DNA of 64,000 nt from Halomonas qaidamensis (lineage in GTDB: Bacteria; Pseudomonadota; Gammaproteobacteria; Pseudomonadales; Halomonadaceae), in the NCBI RefSeq assembly GCF_025917315.1, contig NZ_CP080627.1:2170001-2234000 (forward strand), in the 5' to 3' direction. Both the position numbers and the translations under genes were made by a program. Shown here in pieces: positions 52,052-61,603 of the stretch. Numbering within the stretch: the first letter of the stretch is position 1; every line of letters begins with the position of its first letter. A model generated the notes under the pieces. The model was given only the letters and a program-made list of their open reading frames with translations. It was not told where the DNA came from and made no database searches.

Positions 52052-53505
52052 TGCAATGGGAAACCGTGATTGGGCTGGAAGTACACGTTCAGCTCGCGAC
52101 TCGTTCGAAAATATTCTCCGGTGCTTCCACCGCCTTTGGCGCAGAGCCGAACACTCAAGCCTGCGCCGTTGACCTTGGCTTGCCTGGCGTTCTGCCAGTG
52201 CTTAACGAGCAAGCTGTCGCCATGGCTGTCCAGTTTGGACTTGCGGTACATGCCGACATTCCTGAAGTATCGGTATTCGACCGTAAAAACTACTTCTATC
52301 CGGATTTGCCCAAGGGCTATCAAACCAGCCAGATGTATCATCCGATCGTCGGCGCGGGTGATGTCGAAATCACCCTAGATGATGAGTCAACCAAACGCAT
52401 CCGTATCCATCACGCCCACCTTGAGGAAGATGCCGGCAAATCGTTACATGAAGACTTTCACGGCATGACGGGCATCGACCTTAACCGGGCAGGCACACCG
52501 CTACTAGAAATCGTTTCTGAACCGGATATGCGCAGTGCAAAAGAGGCCGCTGCATATCTCAAAGCGATCCACTCTATTGTGACCTATCTGGGCATTTCCG
52601 ATGGCAATATGGCGGAAGGCTCAATGCGCTGCGATGTTAACGTTTCAGTGCGCCCTAAAGGCCAAGAAGCTTTCGGCACCCGCGCGGAAATCAAAAACGT
52701 CAACTCGTTCCGCTTTGTTGAGCGTGCGATTGCTTATGAGGTCGAGCGCCAGATTGAGCTGATCGAAGATGGCGGTAAGGTCGTGCAGGAAACCCGCCTG
52801 TTTGACCCAGAGCGCGATGAAACCCGCAGCATGCGCACCAAGGAAGAAGCTAACGACTATCGCTACTTCCCCTGCCCAGACCTTTTACCCGTAGTGCTAG
52901 ATCAAGCCTACCTTGATCATCTTCGCAGCCAGTTACCAGAGCTACCCGCCGACAAGCGAGCGCGCTTTCAGACGTCGCTAGGCCTATCGGCTTACGACGC
53001 CCACGTGCTGTCTGCAAGTCGAGAAATGGCTGAATTTTTCGAAGAAGTACACCGCGTATGCGGCGATGCAAAACAGGCTGCCAACTGGGTACAAGGTGAG
53101 CTTTCAGGTGCGCTTAATCGAGAAAATCTAAGCATTCAAAACAGCCCTGTTTCTGCGAAACAGCTCGGCGAGCTGATTAGTCGCGTACTGGACGACACCA
53201 TTAATGGCAAAGCCGCTAAGCAAGTCTTTCAGGCGTTGTGGAATGGCCAAGGTGATAGCGCCGATGCCATCATTGATGCAAAAGGCTTGAAACAGGTCAC
53301 CGACACCGGCGCGATCGAAGCAATGATTGATCAGGTAATTGCTGACAGCCCCGCCCAAGTTGCCCAATATCGAGATTCGGAACCAGAAAAACGCGGCAAG
53401 ATGATTGGCTACTTCGTTGGCCAAGTGATGAAAGCATCCCGTGGCACAGCGAATCCTCAACAGGTGAATGGCTTGTTAAAAGAGAAGCTAGACGCGCTGC
53501 TGTAG
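52051..53505 (+). CDS. gatB: Aspartyl/glutamyl-tRNA amidotransferase subunit B
   Basis: tRNA-binding kinase-amidotransferase subunit that activates the misacylated aminoacyl group and transfers ammonia. The 484 residues show [53 protein letters not shown], the [20 protein letters not shown] region and the C-terminal tRNA-binding YqeY-like domain ([17 protein letters not shown]). Last gene of gatCAB, closed by a strong terminator shared with the convergent sixA. Confidence 0.97.
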   Translation: MQWETVIGLEVHVQLATRSKIFSGASTAFGAEPNTQACAVDLGLPGVLPVLNEQAVAMAVQFGLAVHADIPEVSVFDRKNYFYPDLPKGYQTSQMYHPIVGAGDVEITLDDESTKRIRIHHAHLEEDAGKSLHEDFHGMTGIDLNRAGTPLLEIVSEPDMRSAKEAAAYLKAIHSIVTYLGISDGNMAEGSMRCDVNVSVRPKGQEAFGTRAEIKNVNSFRFVERAIAYEVERQIELIEDGGKVVQETRLFDPERDETRSMRTKEEANDYRYFPCPDLLPVVLDQAYLDHLRSQLPELPADKRARFQTSLGLSAYDAHVLSASREMAEFFEEVHRVCGDAKQAANWVQGELSGALNRENLSIQNSPVSAKQLGELISRVLDDTINGKAAKQVFQALWNGQGDSADAIIDAKGLKQVTDTGAIEAMIDQVIADSPAQVAQYRDSEPEKRGKMIGYFVGQVMKASRGTANPQQVNGLLKEKLDALL

Positions 53506-53532
53506 CACTAACCATCGATTCTCATCAACGTT

Positions 53533-53561
53533 AAAGCGGCTGCCGAGGCAGCCGCTTTTTT
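53533..53561. terminator. Terminator after gatB
   Basis: Stem AAAGCGGCTGCC / GGCAGCCGCTTT with a two-base tip and T-run on the plus strand; lies between convergent gatB and sixA and can also act on sixA. Confidence 0.9.
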
Positions 53562-53580
53562 GTACTGTAAATATAAAACG

Positions 53581-54084
53581 TTACGACAGCTGGCTTGGTT
53601 GGGTAAAGCGTTTTAGCGTTGCGCATCCAGTAGCCAACACCTCAGCCTCCAGCTCTGCAATAGCAGCAGTCGGGAAACTCATTCCTTGGCTAAGGGCACC
53701 TTCCACTAGCCGGCCCGTTAACTCGCCTACCAGCGGCATATGGCTGACTAGCATGATAGGGCCATCGTCTGGCAAGTTCAGTAGCCAATTACCAACCGTT
53801 GAAAGCCTGTCGTCTGGGGTAAGAAATGACAGCGTTTGTAACGAACAACCTAGCGCATCAGCGATAAGCTGGGCGGTCTGCTGTGCGCGCACAAAAGGGC
53901 TAGCATAAAGCGTCGGGCAAGGTAGCTCTCCTTGCTCAATGCGCCTGGCCAACCACTGTGCCATGACGCTAACCTCTTTCACACCTCGCGGTGTTAGTGG
54001 TCTAGCGTGATCGGGAAAACCCTGCCCAGCCTCCCCGTGCCGCATAATCAATACATTTTTCACATCACTTTTACCACTACCCAT
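53581..54084 (-). CDS. sixA: Phosphohistidine phosphatase SixA
   Basis: Histidine-phosphatase-superfamily enzyme that removes phosphate from histidine of phosphotransfer proteins; in E. coli SixA acts on NPr, the nitrogen PTS carrier, which is also encoded in this window (ptsO). The RHG motif is in [10 protein letters not shown] near the N-terminus and the second catalytic His in [15 protein letters not shown] 54084 with GGAGG five bases upstream gives 167 residues; it overlaps the gpsA stop by eight bases. Confidence 0.92.
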   Translation of the reverse strand: MGSGKSDVKNVLIMRHGEAGQGFPDHARPLTPRGVKEVSVMAQWLARRIEQGELPCPTLYASPFVRAQQTAQLIADALGCSLQTLSFLTPDDRLSTVGNWLLNLPDDGPIMLVSHMPLVGELTGRLVEGALSQGMSFPTAAIAELEAEVLATGCATLKRFTQPSQLS

Positions 54085-55162
54085 GCTCGCCTCCACTGTC
54101 GAAATGCGCTTGGTCGCGATGGGCCTGCTGAACAGCTTCGCGAGGCAGTATAAATTCTACATCACTGCTTTGCTCACCCATCATCAGGGTGCGTGCCATC
54201 TCTTGGGCCGGAACACCCTCAAACAGCACACGATTCAGGCCCTCAGCCAATGGCATATAGACCCCCATTTCCCGCGCTTTAGCACACACAAGCTTAACGG
54301 TATTAACCCCTTCTGCCACCTGGCCTAGCGCCGATACTGCTTCATCAAGGCCTCGCCCTTCACCCATGGCGTAACCAACCCGATAGTTACGGGATAGGTT
54401 AGACGAGCAGGTAACAATTAAATCACCGACGCCAGCCAAGCCTAAAAACGTCATCGGGTTAGCACCCTGCGCCACGGCAAAGCGGCTCATTTCGGCAAGT
54501 GCTCGCGTCATCAGCATGCTGCGGGTATTTTCACCCATCCCTAACGCTGCTGCCATACCTGCTGCAATCGCATAGATATTTTTAAGCGCCCCACCTAATT
54601 CAACGCCATGGCGATCATTGCTGGCATATACCCGAAAATAGCGGCAGCCTAACGCTTGCTGAACCCGTGTTCTGGTAAGCGCATCAGCACTAGCAATAAC
54701 AGTGGCAGTCAGCTGTTTATCCGCAATCTCAGACGCCAAGTTTGGCCCTGCAATCACGCCAACGTGAGGGAATCCTGTCTCCTGCTCAAGCACCTGGCTC
54801 ATGAGTAAGAAGCCATCTTGCTCAATACCTTTAGTGGTACTGACGAGAATTTGCTCTGCCGTTAGCCAAGGCTTGGCAGCCTGAACAACACTACGAAACG
54901 CCTTAGAAGGGATCGCAATTAATACTAACTCAGCACCTTCTAACACTACCTGCAGGTCTGTGGATGCGCTGACAGCGGAGTTAATTACGTAATGCGGTAA
55001 ATAGCGCCCGTTGCGGTGCTCTTGGTTTATTTGCGTCACCAAAGCCTCATCACGCATCCACTGGCGTACCTTTGCGCCGTTATCGGCTGCAATGCTCGCC
55101 AGAGCGGTACCAAAGCTTCCGCCCCCCAGCACTGCGACATTCATCTGCTGCTCATCAGCCAT
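54077..55162 (-). CDS. gpsA: NAD(P)-dependent glycerol-3-phosphate dehydrogenase GpsA
   Basis: Makes sn-glycerol 3-phosphate from dihydroxyacetone phosphate for phospholipid synthesis. The Rossmann motif [15 protein letters not shown] is at the N-terminus, the [14 protein letters not shown] segment follows, and the catalytic Lys is in [15 protein letters not shown]. 361 residues; about 20 residues longer than E. coli at the C-terminus, where sixA overlaps. ATG 55162 has AGGA upstream; ATG 55144 is an alternative. Cytoplasmic. Confidence 0.95.
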   Translation of the reverse strand: MADEQQMNVAVLGGGSFGTALASIAADNGAKVRQWMRDEALVTQINQEHRNGRYLPHYVINSAVSASTDLQVVLEGAELVLIAIPSKAFRSVVQAAKPWLTAEQILVSTTKGIEQDGFLLMSQVLEQETGFPHVGVIAGPNLASEIADKQLTATVIASADALTRTRVQQALGCRYFRVYASNDRHGVELGGALKNIYAIAAGMAAALGMGENTRSMLMTRALAEMSRFAVAQGANPMTFLGLAGVGDLIVTCSSNLSRNYRVGYAMGEGRGLDEAVSALGQVAEGVNTVKLVCAKAREMGVYMPLAEGLNRVLFEGVPAQEMARTLMMGEQSSDVEFILPREAVQQAHRDQAHFDSGGEHG

Positions 55163-55220
55163 GACGATATCCTGATCGTTGGTCTCGTGCGTTTAACGCT
55201 TATTTTATCACCATCTCTCT

Positions 55221-55260
55221 TAAAACAAGCGGCCCGCTTGGGTATCCAAGCGGGCCGCTT
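55221..55260 (-). terminator. Terminator of htpG
   Basis: 15-bp perfect stem (AAGCGGCCCGCTTGG and its complement) with a four-base loop, followed on the minus strand by GTTTTA, 19 bases after the htpG stop. Separates htpG from gpsA. Confidence 0.88.
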
Positions 55261-55278
55261 CAATCAACTACTTACTCA

Positions 55279-57183
55279 TCAAGCCGTTAAAACACTATTG
55301 AGCCGCTTAACGTAAGCAGCAGGGTCATCAAGATGACCTCCCTCGGCAATAATCGCTTGATCAAGCAGAATATGCGCTAACTGGCCAAACAGATCACCGT
55401 CCGCATTTTCTAGACGCGCCACTAACGCATGATCTGGGTTTAGCTCCAGAATCGGCTTCACCTCAGGCATTGGCTGGCCAGCGGCTTCCATAATACGGCG
55501 CATCTGGTAGCCCATTTCATGCTCAGGAAGCACCACACAGGCGGGCGAATCAGTTAGACGATGGGTGATTTTCACCTCTTGAACACCATCGCTTAATGCC
55601 TCTTTAACGCGCTTAACCAGATCTTCCTTGGCTTTAGCCGTTTCCTCTTGAGCTTTCTTTTCTTCCTCGTCCTCCACATCACCAAGGTCTAATTCACCTT
55701 TGGCCACATCGGCAAACGATTTACCGTCAAACTCAGTAAGATGGCTCATTAACCACTCATCAACTCGGTCTGACAGCAGTAAAACTTCGATTCCCTTCTT
55801 ACGGAAAATCTCAAGATGAGGGCTATTTTTTGCCGCATTAAAGCTGTCTGCCACCACATAATAGATTTTCTTTTGGCCCTCTTTCATACGCTCGACGTAA
55901 TCGCTTAGCGCATGTTCTTGGGCAGCTGTATCGGTATGGGTTGATGCAAAGCGTAGCAGGCCAGCAATCTTTTCACGATTGGCAGCGTCTTCACCTGGCC
56001 CCTCTTTCAACACGCTACCAAACGTGTTCCAGAACGTTTGATACTGCTCACTGTCTTTAGTCAGTTTTTTGAGCATATCCAGCGCACGCTTGGTCAGCGC
56101 ACCTTTAATCTTATCAACCTTAGGATCTTGCTGAAGCAGCTCGCGGGACACGTTCAAAGACAGATCGCGGGTATCTAGCACACCTTTAATAAAGCGCAGG
56201 TAGAGCGGCAGGAACTGTTCGGCATCATCCATAATGAATACGCGCTGAACGTAAAGCTTAACGCCTCGAGCGCCATCACGATCGAACATATCAAACGGTG
56301 CACGGCCCGGCACATAAAGCAGGCTGGTATATTCTAACTTACCCTCTACCTTATTATGGCTCCACGTCAGCGGATCGCTAAAATCGTGCGCAACGTGCTT
56401 ATAAAACGCTTTGTACTCGTCCTCAGTGACCTCGCTTTTCGGACGCGCCCACAATGCAGTCGCTTCGTTGACCGTTTCCCAGGTAGTGATTTCACTGCCT
56501 TCAATATCTTTGCCTTCGTCGTCTTTTGCCGTTTCGGTTTTAGGCATGCGTACGGGCACTTCGATATGATCGGAATATTTGCGCACGAGGCTTTGCAAGC
56601 GATAGTCGTCGGCAAACTCTTTGGCATCATCTTTAAGATGAAGCGTGATCTCAGTACCGTGACGCTCGCATTCAATATCAGCAACAGTGAATTCACCTTC
56701 ACCTTTAGAACGCCACTCAACCCCTTCTGAGGCGTCAGTGCCCGCTTTGCGAGTGCGTACCGCCACTTCATCAGCAACGATAAATCCAGAGTAGAATCCC
56801 ACCCCGAATTGGCCGATCAGCTTAGCGTCTTTTTGCTGTTCGCCAGAAAGCTGCTTAAGAAACTCAGCGGTACCTGAACGAGCAATAGTACCAAGGTTTG
56901 CAATAACGTCATCGCGGTTCATACCAATGCCATTATCACGTAGCGTAATGGTATTAGCCTCACGATCGTGCTCAATTTCAATGCGCAGCTCACTATCACC
57001 TTCATAGAGCGCATCGTTATCAAGCGCTGCATAGCGCAACTTGTCACAGGCATCAGCTGAGTTAGAAATCAGCTCGCGTAAAAAAATCTCCCGATTAGAA
57101 TACAAAGAGTGAATCATTAAATTCAGGAGTTGCTTAACTTCCGTTTGAAAGCCAAGAGTTTCTTCGTGGGTCGCCGTCGTCAT
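55279..57183 (-). CDS. htpG: Molecular chaperone HtpG (Hsp90)
   Basis: Cytoplasmic ATP-dependent Hsp90 chaperone. ATG 57183 ([20 protein letters not shown]) gives 634 residues; ATG 57198 would add five. GHKL ATP-binding motifs are intact: [34 protein letters not shown] and [18 protein letters not shown]. The middle-domain arginine segment [13 protein letters not shown] is present. A strong sigma-32 promoter and a perfect leader hairpin lie upstream, indicating heat-shock control. Terminated by its own hairpin. Confidence 0.98.
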   Translation of the reverse strand: MTTATHEETLGFQTEVKQLLNLMIHSLYSNREIFLRELISNSADACDKLRYAALDNDALYEGDSELRIEIEHDREANTITLRDNGIGMNRDDVIANLGTIARSGTAEFLKQLSGEQQKDAKLIGQFGVGFYSGFIVADEVAVRTRKAGTDASEGVEWRSKGEGEFTVADIECERHGTEITLHLKDDAKEFADDYRLQSLVRKYSDHIEVPVRMPKTETAKDDEGKDIEGSEITTWETVNEATALWARPKSEVTEDEYKAFYKHVAHDFSDPLTWSHNKVEGKLEYTSLLYVPGRAPFDMFDRDGARGVKLYVQRVFIMDDAEQFLPLYLRFIKGVLDTRDLSLNVSRELLQQDPKVDKIKGALTKRALDMLKKLTKDSEQYQTFWNTFGSVLKEGPGEDAANREKIAGLLRFASTHTDTAAQEHALSDYVERMKEGQKKIYYVVADSFNAAKNSPHLEIFRKKGIEVLLLSDRVDEWLMSHLTEFDGKSFADVAKGELDLGDVEDEEEKKAQEETAKAKEDLVKRVKEALSDGVQEVKITHRLTDSPACVVLPEHEMGYQMRRIMEAAGQPMPEVKPILELNPDHALVARLENADGDLFGQLAHILLDQAIIAEGGHLDDPAAYVKRLNSVLTA

Positions 57184-57216
57184 GCGCTTAGCCCTCATTC
57201 ATCACGTTGTGCTTGG

Positions 57217-57244
57217 CGCTCTTGCCTAACGCTAGGCAAGAGCG
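57217..57244 (-). promoter_or_regulatory. Perfect 12-bp hairpin in the htpG 5' leader
   Basis: CGCTCTTGCCTA, four-base loop, TAGGCAAGAGCG. It lies between the sigma-32 promoter and the ribosome-binding site (GAGGG, about 22 bases downstream). No T-run follows on the htpG strand, so it is not a terminator for the upstream gene. It may be a stability or control element, or a repressor site; it is not the CIRCE sequence. Confidence 0.75.
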
Positions 57245-57262
57245 AAAAAGGTTGTGAACTCA

Positions 57263-57290
57263 ATATGGGGTTAAGCAGTGAGATTTCAAG
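57263..57290 (-). promoter_or_regulatory. Consensus sigma-32 (heat-shock) promoter of htpG
   Basis: CTTGAAA, 13-bp spacer, CCCCATAT on the minus strand, a full match to the RpoH consensus. The -35 box overlaps the last codons of the upstream DUF1232 gene; the predicted transcript starts about 70 bases before the htpG ATG. Confidence 0.9.
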
Positions 57291-57633
57291 AAGGTGAATG
57301 AGAAGAAGAGGCTGGTGTTTCTTCTGCATATTTCCAAGCGCGGTAGTCAGACAAATGATCATCAGCACGGTTTAGCAACCAGCCCACAATCAACACATCA
57401 TCAACAACGCCAATCATTACTAGAAAATCGGGAATCAGATCAAAAGGCATGACAAGATAAGCAAGCGCTAGCACCATCAAACCAAATGCAGACCAAGGGA
57501 TAGGGCGAAAGTCCCCTCGCAGCACGTCACGCGTCATAGGCAAAAAAAGTTTTAGAGCTCGGCCAATGCGTTTTACAGCCCAAACACGAGTTTTGAGCCG
57601 ACGAAACAACCACCACGTAGACATTCGTGCCAT
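57286..57633 (-). CDS. DUF1232 (YkvA-type) membrane protein
   Basis: A 115-residue protein of the DUF1232 family, whose function is not established. The core is visible: RDVLRGDFRPIPWSAFGLMVLALAYLVMPFDLIPDFLVMIGVVDDVLIVGWLLNRA, in which the hydrophobic stretch ending with PxDLIPDF is the family hallmark; one or two membrane segments are likely. The N-terminus is strongly basic. ATG 57633 has no clear ribosome-binding site; ATG 57624 is an alternative. Its 3' end contains the htpG heat-shock -35 box. Confidence 0.88.
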   Translation of the reverse strand: MARMSTWWLFRRLKTRVWAVKRIGRALKLFLPMTRDVLRGDFRPIPWSAFGLMVLALAYLVMPFDLIPDFLVMIGVVDDVLIVGWLLNRADDHLSDYRAWKYAEETPASSSHSPS

Positions 57634-57760
57634 CGTTATTGAATCCTCTAGATATCGTAATTGTCAGAACATTGTTTATACATTTAGTTCATCATCTATC
57701 CAGCAGTACAGTCCTAGCAATATAGCAACTAGACATCATTAGCGAGCAAGAGGGAGTGCC

Positions 57761-59713
57761 ATGCAAGCTTCGCCATTTCGATTAACGTTTCGCAGCCTAT
57801 GCGCGGCGGTGCTTATCGGTTTACCCACTGCCTCCTGGGCAACCTCAGACGCAGCGATGCGCGAGGCACTTGAAGCTGCACGCCAACAGCAGTGGCAACA
57901 AATAGATAATCGCGCCATTGAGGGGCACATCCTCAGTGGCTACATTGACTACCACCGCCTGCGTAACCAGTTGCCTAACGCTGATCCTAGCCAAGTGCTT
58001 CAGTTTATCGAGCGCCATGCTGACTCACCGTTATCAGAATGGATGCGTGGCCAAGCGATAGCAAAGTATGGTTATGCGGGCCGTTTTGGCGACTTACTTG
58101 CCGTTGCTGACGGCGTTCCTGCGGGTACTGCTCGTCAGTGTTACTACTACACTGCTCTACTGGATAGAGCGCCTACAGAAGCTCGTGAAGCGGGGCTTGA
58201 GCTGTGGCGCGTGGGTAGCTCCCAGCCGGATGCCTGCGACCCTCTGTTTAATCGCCTTCGTGCAGAGGGCACCATTGATGCCACGGCAATTTGGGAGCGT
58301 AAAATGCTTGCTTGGCAGGCGGGCGAAGAGCGCTTAAGCAGCTATTTAGGCGGGTTACTGAGCGGTCAGTGGCAAACAGCCTTGAATACCGCTGAAACTG
58401 TCAAAAACTCATCAAGCGCACTTGCCTCAGCGCCTACCTGCCTTGGCCCTGAATGCGCTGCTACGGGAGCATTTTATAAAGCTGCCATGCAGCGCTACAC
58501 GCGAGAAAACACACCTGCCGCCTACTCCGCCTGGCAAGCTATTGGGCCACGCCTCAACCTAACCCATAGTGATCGCCAAGCGATCGAAGAAGAACTTGCG
58601 TTTTATGCACTCGTGCGTAGCGTTCCAGGCACCCTTTCCTGGGTTGACAGCGTTTTGCCCTCGCTAAACAGCGAACGCGTATTGGAGTTGCGCGTTCGCG
58701 ACGCGCTGGCCAAAAAACAGTGGACAGATGTCGTCCACTGGATTACCGAAATGCCTAACAGTCAGCAAGAAAGTAGCCGTTGGCAATATTGGCTAGCAAG
58801 GGCCAATGAGCAACTAGGCAATCGTGAAGCAGCATTAGCGCGTTACCAGCAAGCAGCCACAGACCGTAGTTTTTATGGTTTTGCGGCTGCTGAAAAGCTC
58901 AATCAACCCTACCAGCTCAACTTAGAACGCAACCATTTTGACGAAGCAACCAGAGCACAAACGGCGCGCCTGCCGGCGGTTCAGCGCACCGAAGCGCTCC
59001 TACGTATTGGGGAAGATGGGCTAGCCAATAGCGAGTGGCTCTACGCTGCACAAAATGCCACGCCTTATCAGGCCCGAGCACTCGCTGATTACGCCGCTCA
59101 TCAGCAGTGGCATGCACGCCTCGTGCAAACCACGATTGCGGCGGAAATGTGGGATGCACTGGACTGGCGTTTTCCAGCAGCGTATCGCGACAGCTTCCTG
59201 CATTGGGGCCGCATCACCGGCGTTGACCCTTATTTATTGATGGCCATCACTCGTCGTGAAAGTGCTTACAACCCAGTCGCGCTCTCGCCTGCGGGTGCAC
59301 GAGGATTAATGCAGTTAATGCCAGGGACTGCTAGCCAAGTTAGTCGTCAGCTTGGGATTAATGACCCAGGTCCTTACGGCGTTTTAGAACCAGAACTTAA
59401 TATTCGCTTAGGAAGTACCTACCTGCGTGACAAGTTGGAACGTTATCGAGGTAACCGATTAGCTGCCACCGCTGCTTATAACGCAGGGCCAGGCCGAGTA
59501 GATCAATGGCTGGGCAACAACAGCATGGAGTCATTTGACCTATTTGTAGAAAGCATTCCGTTCCGGGAAACCCGAGATTACGTACAGGCAGTGTTGAGCT
59601 ATCGGGTTATTTTCGAAAGTTTGGCAAATGGTGGCAACAGCGAAGGTGTCTCGCTGCTTAGTGAGAGTGAGCAAGCCGTTCGCTATGACCGGGCACTGCT
59701 GGTAAGCCGATAG
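57761..59713 (+). CDS. slt: Soluble lytic murein transglycosylase Slt
   Basis: Periplasmic enzyme that cleaves MurNAc-GlcNAc bonds, forming 1,6-anhydromuropeptides. The 650 residues (E. coli Slt70 645) start with a signal peptide (cleavage after about ASWA), followed by a long alpha-helical superhelix and the C-terminal catalytic domain: the acid Glu500 in ITRRESAYNPVALSPAGARGLMQLMPGTA, and later TAAYNAGPGRVDQWL and ETRDYVQAVLSY. GAGGGAG precedes the ATG. Apparently monocistronic. Confidence 0.96.
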   Translation: MQASPFRLTFRSLCAAVLIGLPTASWATSDAAMREALEAARQQQWQQIDNRAIEGHILSGYIDYHRLRNQLPNADPSQVLQFIERHADSPLSEWMRGQAIAKYGYAGRFGDLLAVADGVPAGTARQCYYYTALLDRAPTEAREAGLELWRVGSSQPDACDPLFNRLRAEGTIDATAIWERKMLAWQAGEERLSSYLGGLLSGQWQTALNTAETVKNSSSALASAPTCLGPECAATGAFYKAAMQRYTRENTPAAYSAWQAIGPRLNLTHSDRQAIEEELAFYALVRSVPGTLSWVDSVLPSLNSERVLELRVRDALAKKQWTDVVHWITEMPNSQQESSRWQYWLARANEQLGNREAALARYQQAATDRSFYGFAAAEKLNQPYQLNLERNHFDEATRAQTARLPAVQRTEALLRIGEDGLANSEWLYAAQNATPYQARALADYAAHQQWHARLVQTTIAAEMWDALDWRFPAAYRDSFLHWGRITGVDPYLLMAITRRESAYNPVALSPAGARGLMQLMPGTASQVSRQLGINDPGPYGVLEPELNIRLGSTYLRDKLERYRGNRLAATAAYNAGPGRVDQWLGNNSMESFDLFVESIPFRETRDYVQAVLSYRVIFESLANGGNSEGVSLLSESEQAVRYDRALLVSR

Positions 59714-59735
59714 ACTCGCCTATCTTCCACTGATA

Positions 59736-59760
59736 CAGCGCCCAGTTATACCGGGCGCTG
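59736..59760. terminator. Hairpin between convergent slt and lysE
   Basis: CAGCGCCC / GGGCGCTG (8 bp) with a nine-base loop that contains the stop codon of the LysE-family gene. No clear T-run on either side; likely a shared 3'-end structure, perhaps a weak terminator. Confidence 0.45.
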
Positions 59761-60402
59761 CTCTAACGCCAAACGAACGCCAAACACCACCAGCACCACG
59801 CCTGTTGCGGCATTGAGCGTTTGTGCAAAACGTGCACTAGCCAACCATTTACTTGCTCCCCCCACCATTAGTACCACGCTAATTTGCCAGATATTGGCAA
59901 TCACGAAATGAATCCCTGCTAACCATAACGATTTCAGCAGCGCAGGGTCAGTCGGTGAAATAAATTGGGGTAAAAATGCCATATAAAACACAACGGTTTT
60001 GGGGTTCAGTATATTGGAAAGCAATCCTTCTTTGATGGGCTGCCAAAACGAAACGGGTGAGCAGCTTGTCATTACGCCCCGAACAGGTAAGGGGGTACCG
60101 CGGCGCGCCGCCAGCAGGCTGGAGATGCCTAGCCAAATCAGGTAAGCCGCCCCCACTAGTTTAAGCATATGAAATGCCCAGGCCGATTGCAGCAGTATCA
60201 ACGAGATACCCAACGCAGAAATAGTCGCGTGGACGAATAACCCACAGCAAATAGCAAGACTGGTTGCAATACCATCTCGAACACCTCCACGAGCAGTATT
60301 GCGAATAACTAATAACGTATCGACCCCTGGACTAATGGATAGCAGCGTTATTGCCACCAGAAAAGGGACAAACTGTGCATCAATAAAGCTGATTTCCATC
60401 AT
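59746..60402 (-). CDS. LysE/RhtB-family amino-acid exporter
   Basis: A 218-residue inner-membrane protein with six hydrophobic segments, of the LysE/RhtB translocator family that exports amino acids such as lysine, threonine or homoserine lactones. The family signature SPGVDTLLVIRNTARGGVRDGIATSLA follows the first helix, and NPKTVVFYMAFLPQFI comes later. Substrate cannot be assigned from sequence. Two adjacent ATGs (60402, 60399) are equivalent. Convergent with slt, divergent from the cold-shock gene. Confidence 0.92.
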   Translation of the reverse strand: MMEISFIDAQFVPFLVAITLLSISPGVDTLLVIRNTARGGVRDGIATSLAICCGLFVHATISALGISLILLQSAWAFHMLKLVGAAYLIWLGISSLLAARRGTPLPVRGVMTSCSPVSFWQPIKEGLLSNILNPKTVVFYMAFLPQFISPTDPALLKSLWLAGIHFVIANIWQISVVLMVGGASKWLASARFAQTLNAATGVVLVVFGVRLALEQRPV

Positions 60403-60538
60403 AAGAATAAGCCCACCAAACGTTTAAAAAATCTTAAGCCCACAGCTGGACGTCTCAATTATTTACTTCTAAAGTGATTTTGGCAGGCATTTACTACGAA
60501 TGCTCGCTCAATCATTAAGCATGTTAAGGATATGGACG

Positions 60539-60742
60539 ATGGCGACTGGTACTGTCAAGTGGTTTAACGAGACTAAAGGTTACGGCTTCATCTCTCCTGA
60601 TGACGGCGGTGACGATCTGTTTGCCCACTTCTCCGAAATTCAAGCTGAAGGCTTCAAGACCCTGCAAGACGGTCAAAAAGTCAGCTTTGAAGTAACTCAG
60701 GGTAAAAAAGGCCTTCAGGCTTCTAACATTCGTCCGGTCTAA
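60539..60742 (+). CDS. Cold-shock-domain protein (CspA family)
   Basis: A 67-residue single-domain nucleic-acid-binding protein. RNP1 (KGYGFI) and RNP2 (LFAHF) are present in [31 protein letters not shown]. The ATG at 60539 follows AAGGA. The leader of up to 136 bases back to the divergent lysE gene has room for the long 5' UTR typical of cold-inducible csp genes, but no known cold-shock box was recognised. Whether it is cold-induced or constitutive is unknown. Followed by a terminator. Confidence 0.95.
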   Translation: MATGTVKWFNETKGYGFISPDDGGDDLFAHFSEIQAEGFKTLQDGQKVSFEVTQGKKGLQASNIRPV

Positions 60743-60759
60743 TACCAGAGGAATACAAC

Positions 60760-60790
60760 AAGGCCCGCTCAAAAGCGGGCCTTATTTGTC
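60760..60790 (+). terminator. Terminator of the cold-shock gene
   Basis: AAGGCCCGCT / AGCGGGCCTT with a four-base loop, then ATTTGTCTTT, 17 bases after the stop. Confidence 0.85.
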
Positions 60791-60830
60791 TTTACTGATG
60801 ATGTCTGTCTTTACTGGTGATATAAGCACA

Positions 60831-61565
60831 TTATTCCTGAACGCGCTCAGCTGCTTGCTCCTCACCCGCACTGTTCATACTCTCACTTACCGGCCGTTCA
60901 CGCTCTAGGGCCTCAAACTGCTCTTCTAAACGCTTTTGCGCTTCTTCAAAACGACGCTCAGTGTCTTCGATCAGCGCATCTACGTCGGTGGCTTCTAAAT
61001 TATCATCTAACTCAGACGTACCAGGTAAGCTGGACTCCGTTTCCCAACTTGGGGTGGGAGCGTCGCCATCCATTGGTTCCAAGGCCGGTGTTTGCTGCTC
61101 TACTTCTTTAAACTGCTCATCTAAGCGACGCTGAGCTTCTTCAAAGCGACGTTCGGTTTCAGCAATAACATCATCGACATCTGAACGTGTGGTTTCACCA
61201 GGCATGGCACTGGCTTCATCGAGTGCATCTTCTGGATCAGCTGCAAGCGTATCTTCACCTGCTTCCATATCATCATTATTGGGCGAAACTGAGGTTTCCG
61301 ATGCATTATTTTCGTCATCTCTCAGTGCCTCCGCTTCTTCTAACTCCTCTGCCGCTTGGCGCGCTTCAATATCATCTTCGGTATCCTCAGTACTAGCCGC
61401 GTCATCCGCCGCTTCGCTGCCGTCTTCAGATGATGCCTGTTGAGCATCAACGTCGCTACTAGAGGTGTTCTCTTCATTTACAGCGGTATCTTCCTGGGTG
61501 TCGCCGCAGGCGCTTAGCAGAAGCGCGAGACTGGCCAGTAGCGGCATCCAAAAGCGATTTCCCAT
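60831..61565 (-). CDS. Unrecognised acidic repeat lipoprotein
   Basis: I do not recognise a family. The 244-residue precursor has a clear lipoprotein signal: short basic-hydrophobic start and lipobox LLSAC (Cys20). Asp follows closely after Gly21, at position 22, so the sorting signal is not the clear Asp at +2. The mature part is extremely rich in Asp and Glu with Ser, Ala, Thr, almost no hydrophobic core, and is probably disordered up to about residue 125. Two related 32-residue segments (129-160 and 194-225) share 20 identical positions, including TERRFEEAQ and EQF, and are predicted to form amphipathic helices or coiled coils. The strong acidity fits a halophilic or salt-tolerant envelope. 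It lies between the cold-shock gene and the YegS-type gene, 38 bases after the latter's stop. Confidence 0.8.
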   Translation of the reverse strand: MGNRFWMPLLASLALLLSACGDTQEDTAVNEENTSSSDVDAQQASSEDGSEAADDAASTEDTEDDIEARQAAEELEEAEALRDDENNASETSVSPNNDDMEAGEDTLAADPEDALDEASAMPGETTRSDVDDVIAETERRFEEAQRRLDEQFKEVEQQTPALEPMDGDAPTPSWETESSLPGTSELDDNLEATDVDALIEDTERRFEEAQKRLEEQFEALERERPVSESMNSAGEEQAAERVQE

Positions 61566-61603
61566 TGGATTTTCTCCTTAATAGCGATTCATATAATACA
61601 TAA

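Noticed and set aside
56356..56777. Overlapping frames of about 124 and 136 codons on both strands inside htpG
   Set aside because: HtpG is continuous and conserved through this stretch; these are shadows of its codon usage.
57217..57244. htpG leader hairpin as a terminator of the DUF1232 gene
   Set aside because: No T-run follows on the minus strand, and the sigma-32 promoter lies upstream of it, so it is in the htpG transcript.
57217..57244. htpG leader hairpin as a CIRCE element
   Set aside because: CIRCE is TTAGCACTC-N9-GAGTGCTAA; sequence and spacing do not match.
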